Assembly (NCBI RefSeq): GCF_023101765.2
Contig: NC_064216.1
Location: 7,939,545-8,003,544 of the forward strand
From: Spodoptera frugiperda
Lineage: Eukaryota > Arthropoda > Insecta > Lepidoptera > Noctuidae
Direction of reading: 5' to 3'
DNA length: 64,000 bases
The notes under the pieces: model-generated
What the model was told of the DNA's origin: nothing
What the model saw: the letters and a program-made list of their open reading frames with translations, nothing else
The model's database searches: none
In this document: positions 1 to 11,118 of the stretch, one piece after another
How positions within the stretch are numbered: position 1 is the first letter of the stretch
Layout: each line of letters opens with the position of its first letter
Translations under genes and position numbers: made by a program

Positions 1-160
1 CTGAATATTCTATTATAGGGATTTCTTCAAATATTATTTTTTATGATGTTCTATTCTGGAATGTTCTCTAGTAAATATAAAAATGATATCACGTTAAAAA
101 TATATCATACGGCATACGATTCAAAGTTCAAATTTAAATGATAAGTTATTTATGGAGTGA

Positions 161-275
161 TGGATCCGGAAGGTGGCTGGTGGTTGGATGCGTAGAGCTG
201 AAGACTATGGTCAGTGGCGTACCATTAGAAAGGCCTATGTCCAGCAGTGGACGAGAAGAGGCTGATGATGATGAA
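161..275 (+). mobile_element. 3' end of an RTE-type LINE
   Basis: An open frame in phase with 185 encodes RRAEDYGQWRTIRKAYVQQW and then a stop at 263-265. This is the typical last part of an RTE reverse-transcriptase ORF in Lepidoptera. The stop overlaps a GATGATGATGA tail, the usual RTE 3' repeat. An in-frame TGA at 158-160 and the absence of any RT domain upstream show a truncated, dead copy. Confidence 0.75.
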
Positions 276-540
276 GTGGTGATTGAGTAGTTAGTGATCT
301 TAGACTCGCGAATGAACGCGTTCTTATACTTAGAAACCTAAGTATAAGAACAAGTTCAGTTCAGACCTAGATCATTAATATGTTAAAAATAATAATAAGA
401 GTTATAAGAAAAATATTTATGTTATCGCCTAGTTATACGTAAAACATTTATGTTATTACCTATTTGTTCCTTAACCAATAATTGTGTATGACCATTTACC
501 AAAGAGTAGGCGATGTATAAGAATCTATTTCTTACATTGT

Positions 541-585
541 TACCTGTAGGTATCAACAACCCTTTAATTCCTAACCCCAAAAGGC
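541..585 (-). repeat. Dispersed repeat family A, distal fragment left of a nested insertion
   Basis: Together with 1192-1310 this forms one reverse-orientation copy of the repeat also present at 1836-2120 and 56925-57215. Removing the 606-bp insertion and one AAAGGC duplication rejoins the family sequence CCAAAAGGCCGGCAACGCAC. Confidence 0.7.
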
Positions 586-1191
586 GAGTAAGTAGTCAAC
601 TCGGACCACATACCTACGGCCCATTTGGGACGAGTTGCAGAAAATAAAATAAAATAATATTTTTAGTGGTCAACTCGTCCCACGTCACTACCACAATGAG
701 ATAAGGTACAGTCAATAGCAAAAGGGTTAGTGTGGAAATAATAAACTTCTATTACTTTTTTGAAAACAATAGATTTTCTAGGAACCTTATCTATTCATAA
801 ATCCGACCTGTTATCATTTACTTCATAAGTGACCGCCATGACCATTGTTTAAGCCACACATGTTTACTATTCTTAGTAATTTTGGATAACACATGAATTT
901 GTGCGATTGCTAAAAAAAATTTAGGTAATAAATTATTTAACCGACACTAAAAAAAGAGGTTCTTACTTCGTAAGGATTTTTTAATATGAAATAATCTATG
1001 AACAAAACGAAAGTAAAGAAAAAAAAGATTTTTAATCTTGTGTTGCTAACTGTACCAAACATTGATAAAGTTTAAAGATCCATACAAAAAAAAGTGGGAC
1101 GAGTTGACCACTAAAAACTTAATTTATTTTTAATTTCCCCAACTCGTCCCAAATGGGCCGTAGGTATGTGGTCCGAGTTGACTACTTACTC
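586..1191. mobile_element. 606-bp non-autonomous TIR element (MITE)
   Basis: Inverted arms of about 100 bases lie at 586-685 and 1094-1191. The outer 52 bases, starting GAGTAAGTAGTCAACTCGG, match perfectly, and so does an inner block TTTTTAGTGGTCAACTCGTC. A 6-bp duplication AAAGGC flanks the element (580-585 and 1192-1197). It encodes nothing and would need transposase in trans. The superfamily is not clear from a 6-bp duplication. It is inserted into a copy of repeat family A. Confidence 0.88.
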
Positions 1192-1310
1192 AAAGGCCGG
1201 CAACGCACTTGTAACGCCTTTGGTGTTTTAATTGTCCATGGGCGGCGGGGCAATTGCTTACTATCAAGCGATCCATCTGCTCATTTACCAGCTTATCCCA
1301 TAAAAAATAT
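1192..1310 (-). repeat. Dispersed repeat family A, fragment right of the nested insertion
   Basis: This is the other half of the interrupted copy. It reads, in reverse, GCCGGCAACGCACTTGTAAC followed by the segment with ATGGGCGGCGGGGCAATTGC and the CAGCTTATCCCATAA end. It aligns with the opposite-strand copy at 1836-1950. Confidence 0.7.
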
Positions 1311-1754
1311 CTACCGTATTTAGTGCCAATAATGTTCTTATTCTTATTCTAAGTCACTGTAAGCAATCATCGCTTAATTTAGATAAGTAAGTCTTTAAGT
1401 CTTGCAAACGGAAGACTTAGGTACTTCAAAAATTTCCGAGAAATACATAATATATCTATCTACTTAGTAATAAAGACATATTTAATATCAATGATCACGT
1501 CAAGATTTCTGAGAAATCTGCTCGAGAACAGACGACTTTGAACTCTATAACAAAGCTAATAAGTATATTGTTAGCGTCTCTGTTTCCAAGAACTTTACTC
1601 TTTGCAGTTACCACTAGAATTCCTTTTGTCACTTATTTTACTTTTTTCTTTTTTTTAATACGTTGTCCCATACTATAGGATTCCATTCTTTGGTGTAAAA
1701 AAATCTCTGTCGAGAATTCTTCACCCACATTGAGATAAATTAATAACGTAATTG

Positions 1755-1835
1755 ACTACATATTTGGTTGCTGGACAATCGGTAGCAGCGCAGCAGTTCG
1801 ATTCCCGCACGAAACAACTCATTGTATTTTTTTGT
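1755..1835 (+). mobile_element. tRNA-derived SINE head fragment
   Basis: A B-box-like GTTCGATTCCCGCAC is followed by GAAACAACTC, matching the tRNA-related heads of the SINE copies at 5219, 8537 and 28240. The body is missing and repeat family A starts immediately after, so this is a truncated composite. Confidence 0.5.
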
Positions 1836-2120
1836 TATGGAACAAGCCAGTAAACGAGCATACGGATAACCAAGTAAGCAATCGCTGCCGCTCATGGACA
1901 TTTGAAACACCAGAGGCGTTACAAGTGCGTTGCCGGCCTTTTGGTGGTTAGGAATATAAGAGTTGTTGGGGAAATCGGGGATTGGAAAGATTGGGAGGGG
2001 GGAATTGGGATCCAGTAACCTCACTCAACCACACACAACGCAAGCGTTGTTTCACGTCGGTTTTTTGTGAGGCCGTGGTATCACTCCGGTAGAGTCGGCC
2101 CATTCGTGCACACACCTAAT
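1836..2120 (+). repeat. Dispersed repeat family A
   Basis: It starts with TTGTTATGGAACAAGCCAGT and includes AGAGGCGTTACAAGTGCGTT, a GATTGGAAGATTGGGAGG-like purine tract, a small inverted core AACGCAAGCGTT and GAGGCCGTGGTATCACTC. The copy at 56925-57215 shares all these blocks in the same order. It has no coding capacity and the class of element is not identified. Confidence 0.75.
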
Positions 2121-3058
2121 AAGTATGATTGTTGTTTCTGTAGTTCTGGATGTAATGTTTACTTTTATGCATTTGTAAGTTTGTAATAAGTATATTTATA
2201 CATAGCCACTTAAAAAAATGAGAAGTGACTTTTCTATTAACATCCACACGAGTGATATTACTTGCTAAACTACAGGATTACGTACAGTTTTGTTTTGTGA
2301 GAGATTCCTCTACACTTAGAGACTCTAGCTTCGTAGCTTTGTGTCTTTACAAAAGGAGGAGAGTCGACGTTTCCAAGAAAGGTAGACTTAAGTAACAAAC
2401 TCCAAGCTTCTCAAGTCTAAGGCAGTTAGAGTATCCTCCTCAGATAACTAGGTACCTTGCAGTAACCATAATATGATAGTAATACATGGTTTTTCAGGTG
2501 GCCAAGTTCCATCGATCCGCTGCGGTTTCAGGCGCGCCACTTAATGAAATAGAAATTGGCGACCTCTCGAAGACAAACTCCTAACTCTCACCCGTCCCTC
2601 TCCCGCGAGGGGGAAACGTTCGCTCAAGTGCCGTGCGAAAGGGACAAAATATATTTATACAAAGTCAAAGACGACTGGCGAGTGGGATAGCTGTATTCAT
2701 TATGAATATAATGCGGTCGCGCCTGTGTCTGTGCGTTTGTACGTGGGACACGCGTGTGTGGGTGGCGCGCCTTTCTACCACGCGGTGGAATCAATATTTC
2801 ATCTTTGTGGAACGCGGCCACAGATTTAATGTTATCCTGTAACTTGTTATACCCACACACGATACGCCACTCCGCATTCAAAACTATTTCCAACACAACA
2901 CAATACTCTCCAAGCTTCTAGTCGCCTCCATAAATCCTAGTAACGGTCCAAGAATAAATTTCGAACCATTTAGCCGTAAATAACCAACCGCTGATCGTAA
3001 TTCGAAAAAAGAATGTTCCCGTTACCACGATCGATGACGTGAAGTGAACGTCTCGCGT
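2121..3058. other. Gene-free stretch, GC-richer from 2520
   Basis: No gene is supported. A single TGCGGTT RUNX core lies at 2521. From about 2590 the sequence becomes GC-richer and leads into the RUNX-site cluster. Short open frames on both strands overlap one another and show no recognisable protein. Confidence 0.5.
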
Positions 3059-3371
3059 TGTGGTTGGTTTGCGGTTAAATGGGCGTGGCTTGTGGTTATA
3101 TTTACAAGTTGTGATTGGTCGATCACCTGACCTTTGTGGTTAGTCCTGCGGTTTCTAAGATTTTCACCCCCTGGAAAAATAGATAGAGGAAAATATATGT
3201 CGTCGAGAGCTGTGATTGGTGGATTGCGGTAATTTTGCGGTTAACCGCGAAGCGCTATTCGTTAAGATTATAATGGGCTGTGATTGTGGACACAGTTGGT
3301 AGGATTTGTCGCGGGGCTGTTCGCGCGGCTGACTCGCCACTGGCCGCTGCGGTTACGAGTGTTGATTATCT
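3059..3371. promoter_or_regulatory. Dense RUNX-site cluster with GATA and CCAAT motifs (candidate enhancer)
   Basis: TGYGGT cores occur on the plus strand at 3059, 3070, 3091, 3135, 3147, 3225, 3236 and 3348; all but 3225 extend to TGYGGTT. Six of them form three pairs spaced 11, 12 and 11 bp. WGATAR sites are at 3181-3186 (AGATAG) and, on the minus strand, at 3366-3371. Two ATTGG (inverted CCAAT) boxes also occur, near 3113 and 3214. TGYGGT is the RUNX consensus, and in fly crystal cells Lozenge and the GATA factor Serpent act together through neighbouring sites. The block lies about 13 kb past the lz stop. That it regulates lz is inference. Confidence 0.5.
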
Positions 3372-5160
3372 ATTTTATATTCCCCCAAGTGTTAAATTTT
3401 CGACGAATCAGCATTAGGATACTGTTTAGGGGTTTATTTAATAGGGAAATTGATTTATTTCGCTTTGTCACGTATACATTTTATTTAACGAGTTAGAAAC
3501 GATAGAAATAGGAATAACTAACTGTATTATTTAACTTAAACCCAAATCACAATACTTTTTCAATTAAGTCAACAAAAAACATGAAACTCACTATAAGACT
3601 ATTTCAAACCAAGGAACTAAACTCGACATAAACACTTCTATCATAGTTACATAAAAAAAAGAATGAAAAACGCCCTCTAACGGTCGAGGCATGAACCGTT
3701 TGCTCCCTATTTTTAACAAAACGCCTTCAAGTGCGAACATTTTCGCTTTCTTCGCGTTCTTAAGAAAGCTAAACTCCTTGAAGAAAGTTCGCGTACACTG
3801 CCCTCACGCACACAGGCAAGCCGGCACTCTCCCCTAAGAAACGGAGAGGGTATTGCGCAAGTCAAAACGACGTAAGAAACACTTTTGTACCACTTTAATA
3901 CGACCTTTTGCTCTTACGAAACTAACTTCCAAAGCACCCGTTTCAAAAACGTCGTAAAAGACACGAATATAGGGCAACGTTACATCGTTTTGTATCTGTC
4001 CTATCAATCCCCCTACAAGCAAAAATGGCTATTATTTTTATCGACCTACATTCAAAAGTCAACTTTATTCCCACTGCGAACAGTTTACAATCGCCCGTCC
4101 AATCACACTAACTTTACAACAAAAGTCGCGTAGAAAATTTTTGGCAACTTTTCTACGACGCGGTGTGAGTGAGTGTATGTACAGGGTGATAAAAATGTGT
4201 GTTGTCAATGGCGCTAGTGTGTTAGTAATACGGGAATCAACCGTAAGATGGCGTTACTTGTCTTTGTGGTTTTACGTGAAACAAATGAGTGTCTGAAAGT
4301 GGATAGTCATTTGAAAGATGAGTTGGAAACGCTTTTAGAAGATTAGTTCGAGTATGCATTGTGTGTGTGCTTAGTACTTAGAAGGTGTAGCTTCTTAAAT
4401 AATGTTGTGTGTTAGGTTTACTTAGATATTTTTGTTTAGGTACTTTAAGTTAGTGAGAAGATAATTGAAAAGGAATGTTGTTAACTTGGTTTAAGTAGCT
4501 AGAATTATATCTATGTAGTTGTTGATACCAACTTAAGTTTTGAGTATAGATACTACTTACTACATACTACTTAAGTAATCAAAGATTCGTATTAAAATGT
4601 GAACTCATTTATGTATCGTAAGGATAATGTTTTCAGGTTCTTGGTATGATTATGCTATTTCAAATTGAGTGAGACATTATTTTAAGTTAAGTTAAACTTG
4701 TTACATGTCACTATGGACTATGGTATAAGAGTTATAAGTAACTTTTACTTACCCATTTAGCCGTACCTAGTCAGTCTATATACTTATATATATTAGTATC
4801 TATCGTAGGAACCTGTTTCTACCTAGCTTATCTTCCTTCGGAGAGTACCAAGTAATGTTCTAACGAGTTTTAAGAAACCCCCACCCTATTAGGGGCATTA
4901 TTTGAACACTAATTATGATGGAGCGTCACTAGTTAGCGGTTAATTGTCCTTGAAGGTTACAAGGAACCCTCCGTTGTAATAGTGCAGCTTAATGATACTT
5001 GGAAAACTTTGAGGACATCCTGTAGGGAAATTAGTGAAGGAGTAGAGAAGTATCGATAACGATAGTTTTGGTAAGAGTGTCTTTAATAGTTATAATATTT
5101 TATGTAGGAAGACGATTCTGTATGCTTTTAAAGTTTGTGTTTAGCTTTGTGGTTGTGCAG
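3372..5160. other. Gene-free stretch
   Basis: The part to about 4150 is complex and GC-richer, possibly a continuation of the regulatory island; the rest is plain AT-rich sequence. Further TGTGGTT cores occur near 4266 and 5148. No gene is supported. Confidence 0.5.
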
Positions 5161-5218
5161 TCGCCTAGAGGCAGCCCATAAAAAAAAAGAAGAAAATATC
5201 CTATTATCTTCTTTTTTT

Positions 5219-5400
5219 TTAAACTTTGCCCCACATTAGGATTTTTCCTGTGTCATGGGTGCGTTTACAAACATACAAGTTCAGTTGTAGATCACACAAA
5301 GAGTTGGTCCGTACGGCAATCGAACCCGCTACACGTTGCACGGCAACCAGCCACCACGCCAACCGTGCAGTCGAGTCGTTCGTTATTCTGTTTACATGCA
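5219..5400 (-). mobile_element. tRNA-derived SINE, near full length
   Basis: Read on the minus strand, an A-box-like TTGGCGTGGTGG and a B-box GGTTCGATTGC are followed by AACTCTTTGTGTGATCTACA, then GTAAACGCACCCATGACACA and a poly-A-like tail. The copies at 8537 and 28240 share this order. Just left, 5180-5218 is an A-rich/T-rich inverted repeat. This is a Pol III-type retroelement moved by LINE proteins, not a tRNA gene. Confidence 0.75.
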
Positions 5401-6304
5401 AGTCCTCCCATCTCTCTCATTCCGACTCTATTGTAATATATTATAATAATATTTTCTAAATCAAGCCAAAGTAAAATAAAACCATTAAGTCTACTACTAT
5501 CTTTAGTATATTTTCCAGAACTTTCACAATGTAAATTATAATTAAATAGGTACTTGTATGTGAGTGTATATCACCATATTATTATCTACAAACATTAAAC
5601 TACTATAGGTAGTTTGACTGGGGTGGGGTAGTGGGAGGGGGTGAAGTGACGGGCTGTGGGGGGGGGGGGTTGGTTGGTAATTTTCTGGACTATTTATTTC
5701 TCGCTGGTCACATTACGCCCCGCTATGTTTTAATGTTCCTATACGGCCTCATTAAAGTTATTAAAGTTGTGCTGTCGTATCGTATGGCTATGGGTAGTGT
5801 TATAGGTTTTACTATGATGTGATGTCATGCGTGTTAGGGGTAGGTAGGGGTCTCTCAATAGGACATACTTTTTTAAGGTACTTAAAGATAGTTACGTTAT
5901 TGTTAGCGAATTTGAGACCTAATGCTAAATTCTGTGCAATTATTAAGCACTACCTAATTAATACACTTTGAAAAATAATAACGAATTAGTAGATGCACTA
6001 TGCATCAGATTTAGAAATGAAATCAACACAAATGTATTTAGTAATATTTATTATACGTATAAAGCTCAATGATTCTAAAAAATAATTATACTTCCCGCCG
6101 TCAAACTGTCTTAACAGTTTGGTGGGTTTATGTAATGTTTATTTTTGTAAAAAACAAATAAAGGATTTTATTATTACTATTCATATAAAAAAATCTGTTT
6201 AAATTAAGTATGCAGAGTACCTAACATTTAGGTACACAAATGTCTCGTCTTTACAACTAAATATAAACCTTCAATATAAAGATAAGTACCGTACTTAGTA
6301 ATAC

Positions 6305-6420
6305 TCGTGATAATAAAAATCATTCGTTACGGCAAGGAGGTCGGCAGGAAGGGTTGGTGGTGTCGAGTGGCAATCGAGTTGTGACCGCTAAATAGTCACC
6401 ACGGGACCATCTGAGATGGT
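6305..6420. repeat. Degenerate dispersed repeat family B
   Basis: The block GTGACCGCTAAATAGTCACC and the following CACGGGACCATC resemble the block at 7100-7140. Only two diverged copies are in the window, so the ends and class are unknown. Confidence 0.35.
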
Positions 6421-6699
6421 AGCCCTACGTAAGAATAACTCTGTAAGATTGTGTGGGGCTTAAGATGAAATTCTTTAAAGCATTCTTCGAAAAATCTGAA
6501 CTTTTTTAAATTGCAATGTTCTGTAACATGTATGAATTGTAGAGAGAGATCACAATTCAGCAGCAAACTGTCATAGTATATGCTATTTTTTATGGTATAA
6601 GCCACTAACAATACATTTTTAGTTTTATTTCCGATTATATTAAAAATCGTATGTATTGTTAGTGTAGCATAGAGTTCCGCAAGGTAACGTCTGAATCTA

Positions 6700-6780
6700 T
6701 TCTATGATATAAGCCAGTAAGGGTTTAAGGGTTGTTGTGGGAATCGAGGAAGATTGGGAAAGTGGGTAATTGGGCCTATT
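6700..6780 (+). repeat. Short relic of repeat family A
   Basis: ATATAAGCCAGTAAGGG is followed by GGGTTGTTGTGGGAATCGAG and GGGTAATTGGGCC. These are blocks of family A with the middle deleted. Confidence 0.5.
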
Positions 6781-7019
6781 ACGAACATTAATAATTAATT
6801 TCATATTGTAGAGCCTTTATCTTATCACATGCTTTGTTAGACCCAATGTGAGAAACAAGGTATATCTACAATCCCAGCTTTCAGAACCATCTCCTGACCT
6901 TTTATATTTGTTGGTTACTAGACATTTAAGACAAACACCAGCCAAATAATTCCTTTACCAATAACTACCTAATTCATTATGCAATAGTAATTTTGAAGAA
7001 ACCAGTGCGTTCTGCTTAG

Positions 7020-7160
7020 CCTCCAGTTGTGGAGGGGTCGTGAACGTTGGTAGGTAGTTAGATAAAGAAGGGTTGAAATCAAGACGGGGCGTAATCAGGC
7101 GGTGACCGCGTAATGGTACCGCCGGGAGCGGCCGCTCGACGACTTGAGCCATTGCTCTTT
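7020..7160. repeat. Dispersed repeat family B, GC-rich copy
   Basis: The segment with GGCGGTGACCGCGTAATGG and GCCGGGAGC is related to 6305-6420. A 65-codon frame covers it on the minus strand, but the similarity to another noncoding repeat argues against a gene. Confidence 0.35.
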
Positions 7161-8530
7161 AGGGTTGGCTGAAGTGGAGAAAATATTTTGTTGTACGATG
7201 ATTTTAGAATAAATATTTACACCTGTTATTGTTAGTGACATTTGTCCATAATATTATGTAGCTGCTTTCGCTCTTTAAAAGGTTTAGATAGATAGTAAAT
7301 GTATATGCACGATATGATATCAATTCAACTCCAGTGCTCGATTTTGGAATCAAATCCAAAATCATTAATACTTACTGACTAGTACTTACTAATTTGCTTT
7401 TAATACTTAAAAAGATATAAAGAATTTGTCTGAAAATTCATGCAATCAAAGAGTAAATTAAAAGCATATTCGTTTTATAACATCGACACTTCAATCGTAA
7501 CCATAGGGATTTTTGGAAGAGATGCAAAAAGTGAAACACTTTATATTTGCTTTTGCTTCATGCCTAGCAACCCTTACTTGCAGTAATTCTTGGCGGGGGT
7601 TTAAGACAATGCCGATGTTTATTCTTTATCGCAGTCGTGGGAAATTTACGTGCAGGCGCCGCGTTAGTGATAATTAAAATATTCCCATTCACCGTGGCTC
7701 GTACCAGCTAGCTTTGTTTAATTAAAACCGACAACCCTAATCAGTATTCATTGATATTTTCGGCTGATTTTTTTGTTTATCATTTATGATTAATTTGTAA
7801 AGGGTGTTTAGTTTTTTAGTTAGGGGCGAAAAGTGTACAGTACTAGAATTATCTTAAAGTATAACAAACGGACTCGAGTCCGTGAAGATTAATTAAATAT
7901 TTAAACAAAAAAAAATACATATCAATTTTTTCATAGCATTCTCTAAGTATAATTTTGTTAAATCCGATTTAAAAACCCAAATTACATAGTCTTCAAAAGA
8001 TATCTCTTAGTTGCATACAACTCACTAATTAAGTATCAATCTACAAAAAGAAACACATACCAACATGAAATCGCCAATCCAAAAACACTTATCCAACTTC
8101 ACATTCAATCTAACTCCCCAATCAGCACAAAATACGAAACCACACAGCCAAAACTCCAATAGAAATCAGCGCTAAAACGTAACCCTTTCAGAATGAGACA
8201 CAAGAACACAATACATGAACCTAATGACAAAGCAACATCTAAGACGTTCTTATTATTTGCTTAGTACTCAGAATAATGGCGGGGGTACACAAAGCGCCCT
8301 GTAATTAGAAGGGTCCACGGGAAAGGTGCAGTAATTACATACATTCGAATAACAAACAATGGGAATTGTCTTTACATGGTGAGAGAGGATATATTGATGG
8401 GTTCTTGTGTGTGTTCGTCTTGTTCGAATAAGTGTTATGAGTTTGCATGAAAGGCGGTGAAGGGTGTTTCGATTTCTTGAATTGTCCTTTAGAAGTCATA
8501 TAGAATCCTGTAGAAATTCTCCTTCTTTTG
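7161..8530. other. Gene-free stretch with a complex patch at 7560-7830
   Basis: No gene is supported. The patch at about 7560-7830 is GC-richer, non-repetitive and contains several homeodomain-type TAATTA/AATTAA sites, so it is a candidate conserved noncoding element. The rest is AT-rich. Confidence 0.35.
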
Positions 8531-8536
8531 TTTTTA

Positions 8537-8740
8537 TTTTTTTTAAAAACCTTTGTCCCTCTTTAGGATTTTCTCTTGTGTCGTAGGTGCGTTAAGAGAC
8601 ATACAATTTCATATACACATGACACCCAGACCCAGAATATCAATCTGTGGATCATCACATATTGTTCCGTGTCGGAATCGAACCAGCTACACTTTGTGCG
8701 GCAGCCGGTTAGCCAGCCGACGTGCTTACTGAAAAGTCAA
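8537..8740 (-). mobile_element. tRNA-derived SINE
   Basis: In minus orientation a B-box-like GGTTCGATTCCGACACGG is followed by a GTGATCCACAGATTG block, a CTGGGTCTGGGTGTCATGTG block, CACCTACGACACAAGAG and a poly-A-like 3' end. It is the same family as 5219-5400 and includes an internal segment deleted there. Confidence 0.75.
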
Positions 8741-9584
8741 ATAACATACTCGTTCGTTATATAATAACTTTGTTATTTGGTAGGTAAAAAAATACTTACT
8801 ATCTCTATCTTTTACCCCATATCTGCTGTTACTGTTTGTCCCTTAGAGCATTGATGTAAGTCATCCAAGTTATATTAGTATGTAGCTAAAGAAATAAACT
8901 TTGAATCAATATAGAAACAGTAACCATTGGTTGGCTACTGAGCCGACCGACAACAGTAATTTTAAGCTCCAATATTAAAAAAGCATTCATCACGTTTCTT
9001 TGTACACAATCGCATCGTTCACAAACATATTTACACCAGAAAAATATTTTACTTGTAAATTGAGTTCAAGCTTGAATGTAATGTCGGTTAACTGGTGAGG
9101 CGTGTATGTACACAAAGGTGGGTTATTAGCGGAGTTTTGGCATCACATCATGAAATCAGCGGCCGCGGCTAGCCAACGCGTCGGCTGGATGTATGATTGA
9201 TGTGTCAAACCCCGCAGCGGTTTGTGCCGACATAGAACATGTTCGATCAGTACCTGTTTAATGACTTTATGAACTGGTTACAACTGGTATATAGTAGTTT
9301 CTGTGCAAAGTAGACCTGTTTACATAATTGGAGTCGAAGAGGTAATGAGAAACTTGTTTTATTACATAAAAACGTTATCCGACAATAGCTGCCGTACTCA
9401 GTGACATTTAATAATTACCTAAACTATTCCTAAAGAACGCTTTTCTTTTGAAAACAATTGCTAAGGACCTGGTAACCATTTAATGACTCAGTACGGCCGT
9501 GAGATATTTTCTTGTATCCAAATACATATATAGATACATATCACATAGCAGAGACCCCTTCAATAGTAAGTGAATCACATAAGT

Positions 9585-9660
9585 AATCGTGACTTGCTGG
9601 AGTCGAACCCACAACACGTTACATAGCAGACAAGAGAGCCAAAGCGTCGTAACCATGTGA
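9585..9660 (-). mobile_element. SINE head relic
   Basis: A B-box in reverse (GAGTCGAACCCACAAC) is followed by TAGCAGACAAGAGAGCC. Only the tRNA-like head remains, so the family assignment is tentative. Confidence 0.4.
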
Positions 9661-10341
9661 GTGTAGAAAATATGTACCTATCTAGGTATGTACTTCAAAA
9701 TGTTCAATTACTCTTTGGTTTCATCTTTTCTTCAGGGCCAAAAATCGACTTTGGGCGTCGAGTGCAGCTGTTACAAGTCATTTGACCATCCACATCATGA
9801 AGTGTAGCTGTAGATATTTTATCATTATTACAGAATTTACAAAACATTCAATCAACATAGACCTAACTTTGAACCTTAAAACCTTACCTCATTTACTAAG
9901 AATGTTGGGACTTGGGAGAGAAAAGCAACCTGTGACGCGACACAAATGAAGCATCACAATTAAGGCGGGTACACACGGATAGGCGCGTCGCATTTGCCGG
10001 TGTCACGTACCTACTGCCTCGCACTTAATTTCGCTGGGGGGTGGTGGGGTGCAATGCGGTTTTAAATTACGCCCGTCCCAACGATTGCAGTTCGACAGCC
10101 CGTCTAGCGGGTAGTTGATCATTTTGTGTGTGTACTCAGCTTTATAGTTGTGTTTTTTTTTGTTTGTTCTGTGCGAAGGGTGTCAGTGTGTCATTTTCGG
10201 GGAATGTGGATTATTGTTTCTTTTTGGTTGATTGTGTAACATGAGAAATTAAGTGAATCATGAAGTTTTTAGTTCATTTTTTCTTTAAAAGTTGCTTTAT
10301 TCGATAAGTTTGCTTAAGTAAAGATCCATCAGTGTAACTAT

Positions 10342-11104
10342 TGGGCTCGCTGTTATAGCAGCGGTAAGTCCCCTCTTTGAGGAGTGGCTAGAGAGGCGTC
10401 ACGGCGTCCTCACCTACCGCCTGACGCAGGTGCTTACCGGACACGGAAGTTTCGGTAGGTTCCTGTTTCGGATTCGGCGGGAGGAAACGCCCGGGTGTCG
10501 GCATTGCGTGGATCACCCGGAGGACACGGTGGAGCATACAGTAGCGGTGTGCCCTGCATGGGCTGAGCACCGCCGTGTCCTTAGGGATGTGATCGGCGAC
10601 GGTGACCTCTCGCGTCCGGCTTTGGTTCAGGCCATGATGCGGAGCGAGAGGGAATGGGACGCCGTCTCCTCCTTCTGCGAAGCAGTCATGCTAGCTAAGG
10701 AGGAGGCGGAGCGCGTGAGGGAACGATCCTCCTCACGCCCCAGCCGCCGCAGAAGACACTCCGGGCGTCGGGGATCGCGTGACGATCTCCGGCCACCGTA
10801 AGTGCGGGTCTGCGGACGGCGAGCAAGGGTAGCTCGCCGCCCGACCAGAACCAGACCCGTGCGTACGGCGCGTCGCGTTCCGCGCGCGCCTCAAAGAGCC
10901 AGACCACCACAGATGGGGCCCAGTAGGGCTGATGCCTGATCCGGAGCTGCGGACAACGTAAAAGGTTACCGGGGCTCCGGTTCAAAGCAGGAGAAGGAAC
11001 GGGGTGGTTTTTAGTCAGTAAGAGTCTGACACTCCCTCCCGCCTCACCCAAGGCGGGAGAAGTCATTGGATGATTTTCCCCCCTCAAAAAAAAAAAAAAA
11101 AAAA
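10342..11104 (+). mobile_element. 5'-truncated R1-type non-LTR retrotransposon
   Basis: A 14-bp perfect target-site duplication, ATCAGTGTAACTAT, lies at 10328-10341 and 11105-11118. Between them are the last 152 codons of ORF2, a GC-rich 3' UTR and a 19-base poly-A. The intact duplication and long poly-A suggest a recent insertion by target-primed reverse transcription. The same 3' UTR recurs at 33643-33875 (inverted) and 35495-35628. The insertion is about 5.6 kb beyond the lz stop. Confidence 0.92.
10343..10801 (+). pseudogene. C-terminal fragment of R1-type ORF2 (reverse transcriptase)
   Basis: The frame opens at the insertion boundary and runs to a TAA at 10799-10801. It includes PLFEEWLERRHGVLTYRLTQ, then LTGHGSFGRFLFRI and a zinc-knuckle pattern C-x2-C-x9-H-x4-C (CRHC...H..C). 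This is the known ORF2 end of R1-clade LINEs. The endonuclease and RT catalytic domains are absent because of 5' truncation, so no active enzyme is made. The Arg/Ser-rich tail is typical of these elements. Confidence 0.88.
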
Positions 11105-11118
11105 ATCAGTGTAACTAT

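Noticed and set aside
5219..5400. Possible tRNA gene because of A- and B-box motifs (also 8537, 28240, 1755, 54536)
   Set aside because: The same sequence with a long non-tRNA body recurs several times, and no complete cloverleaf with a matching acceptor stem is visible. These are tRNA-derived SINEs.
5655..5680. G-rich run as a possible G-quadruplex
   Set aside because: It is a single homopolymer-like G run, not four separated G tracts; no supporting context.
10695..11087. 130-codon frame on the minus strand
   Set aside because: It lies antisense to the ORF2 end and 3' UTR of the R1-type LINE and reflects GC-rich composition.
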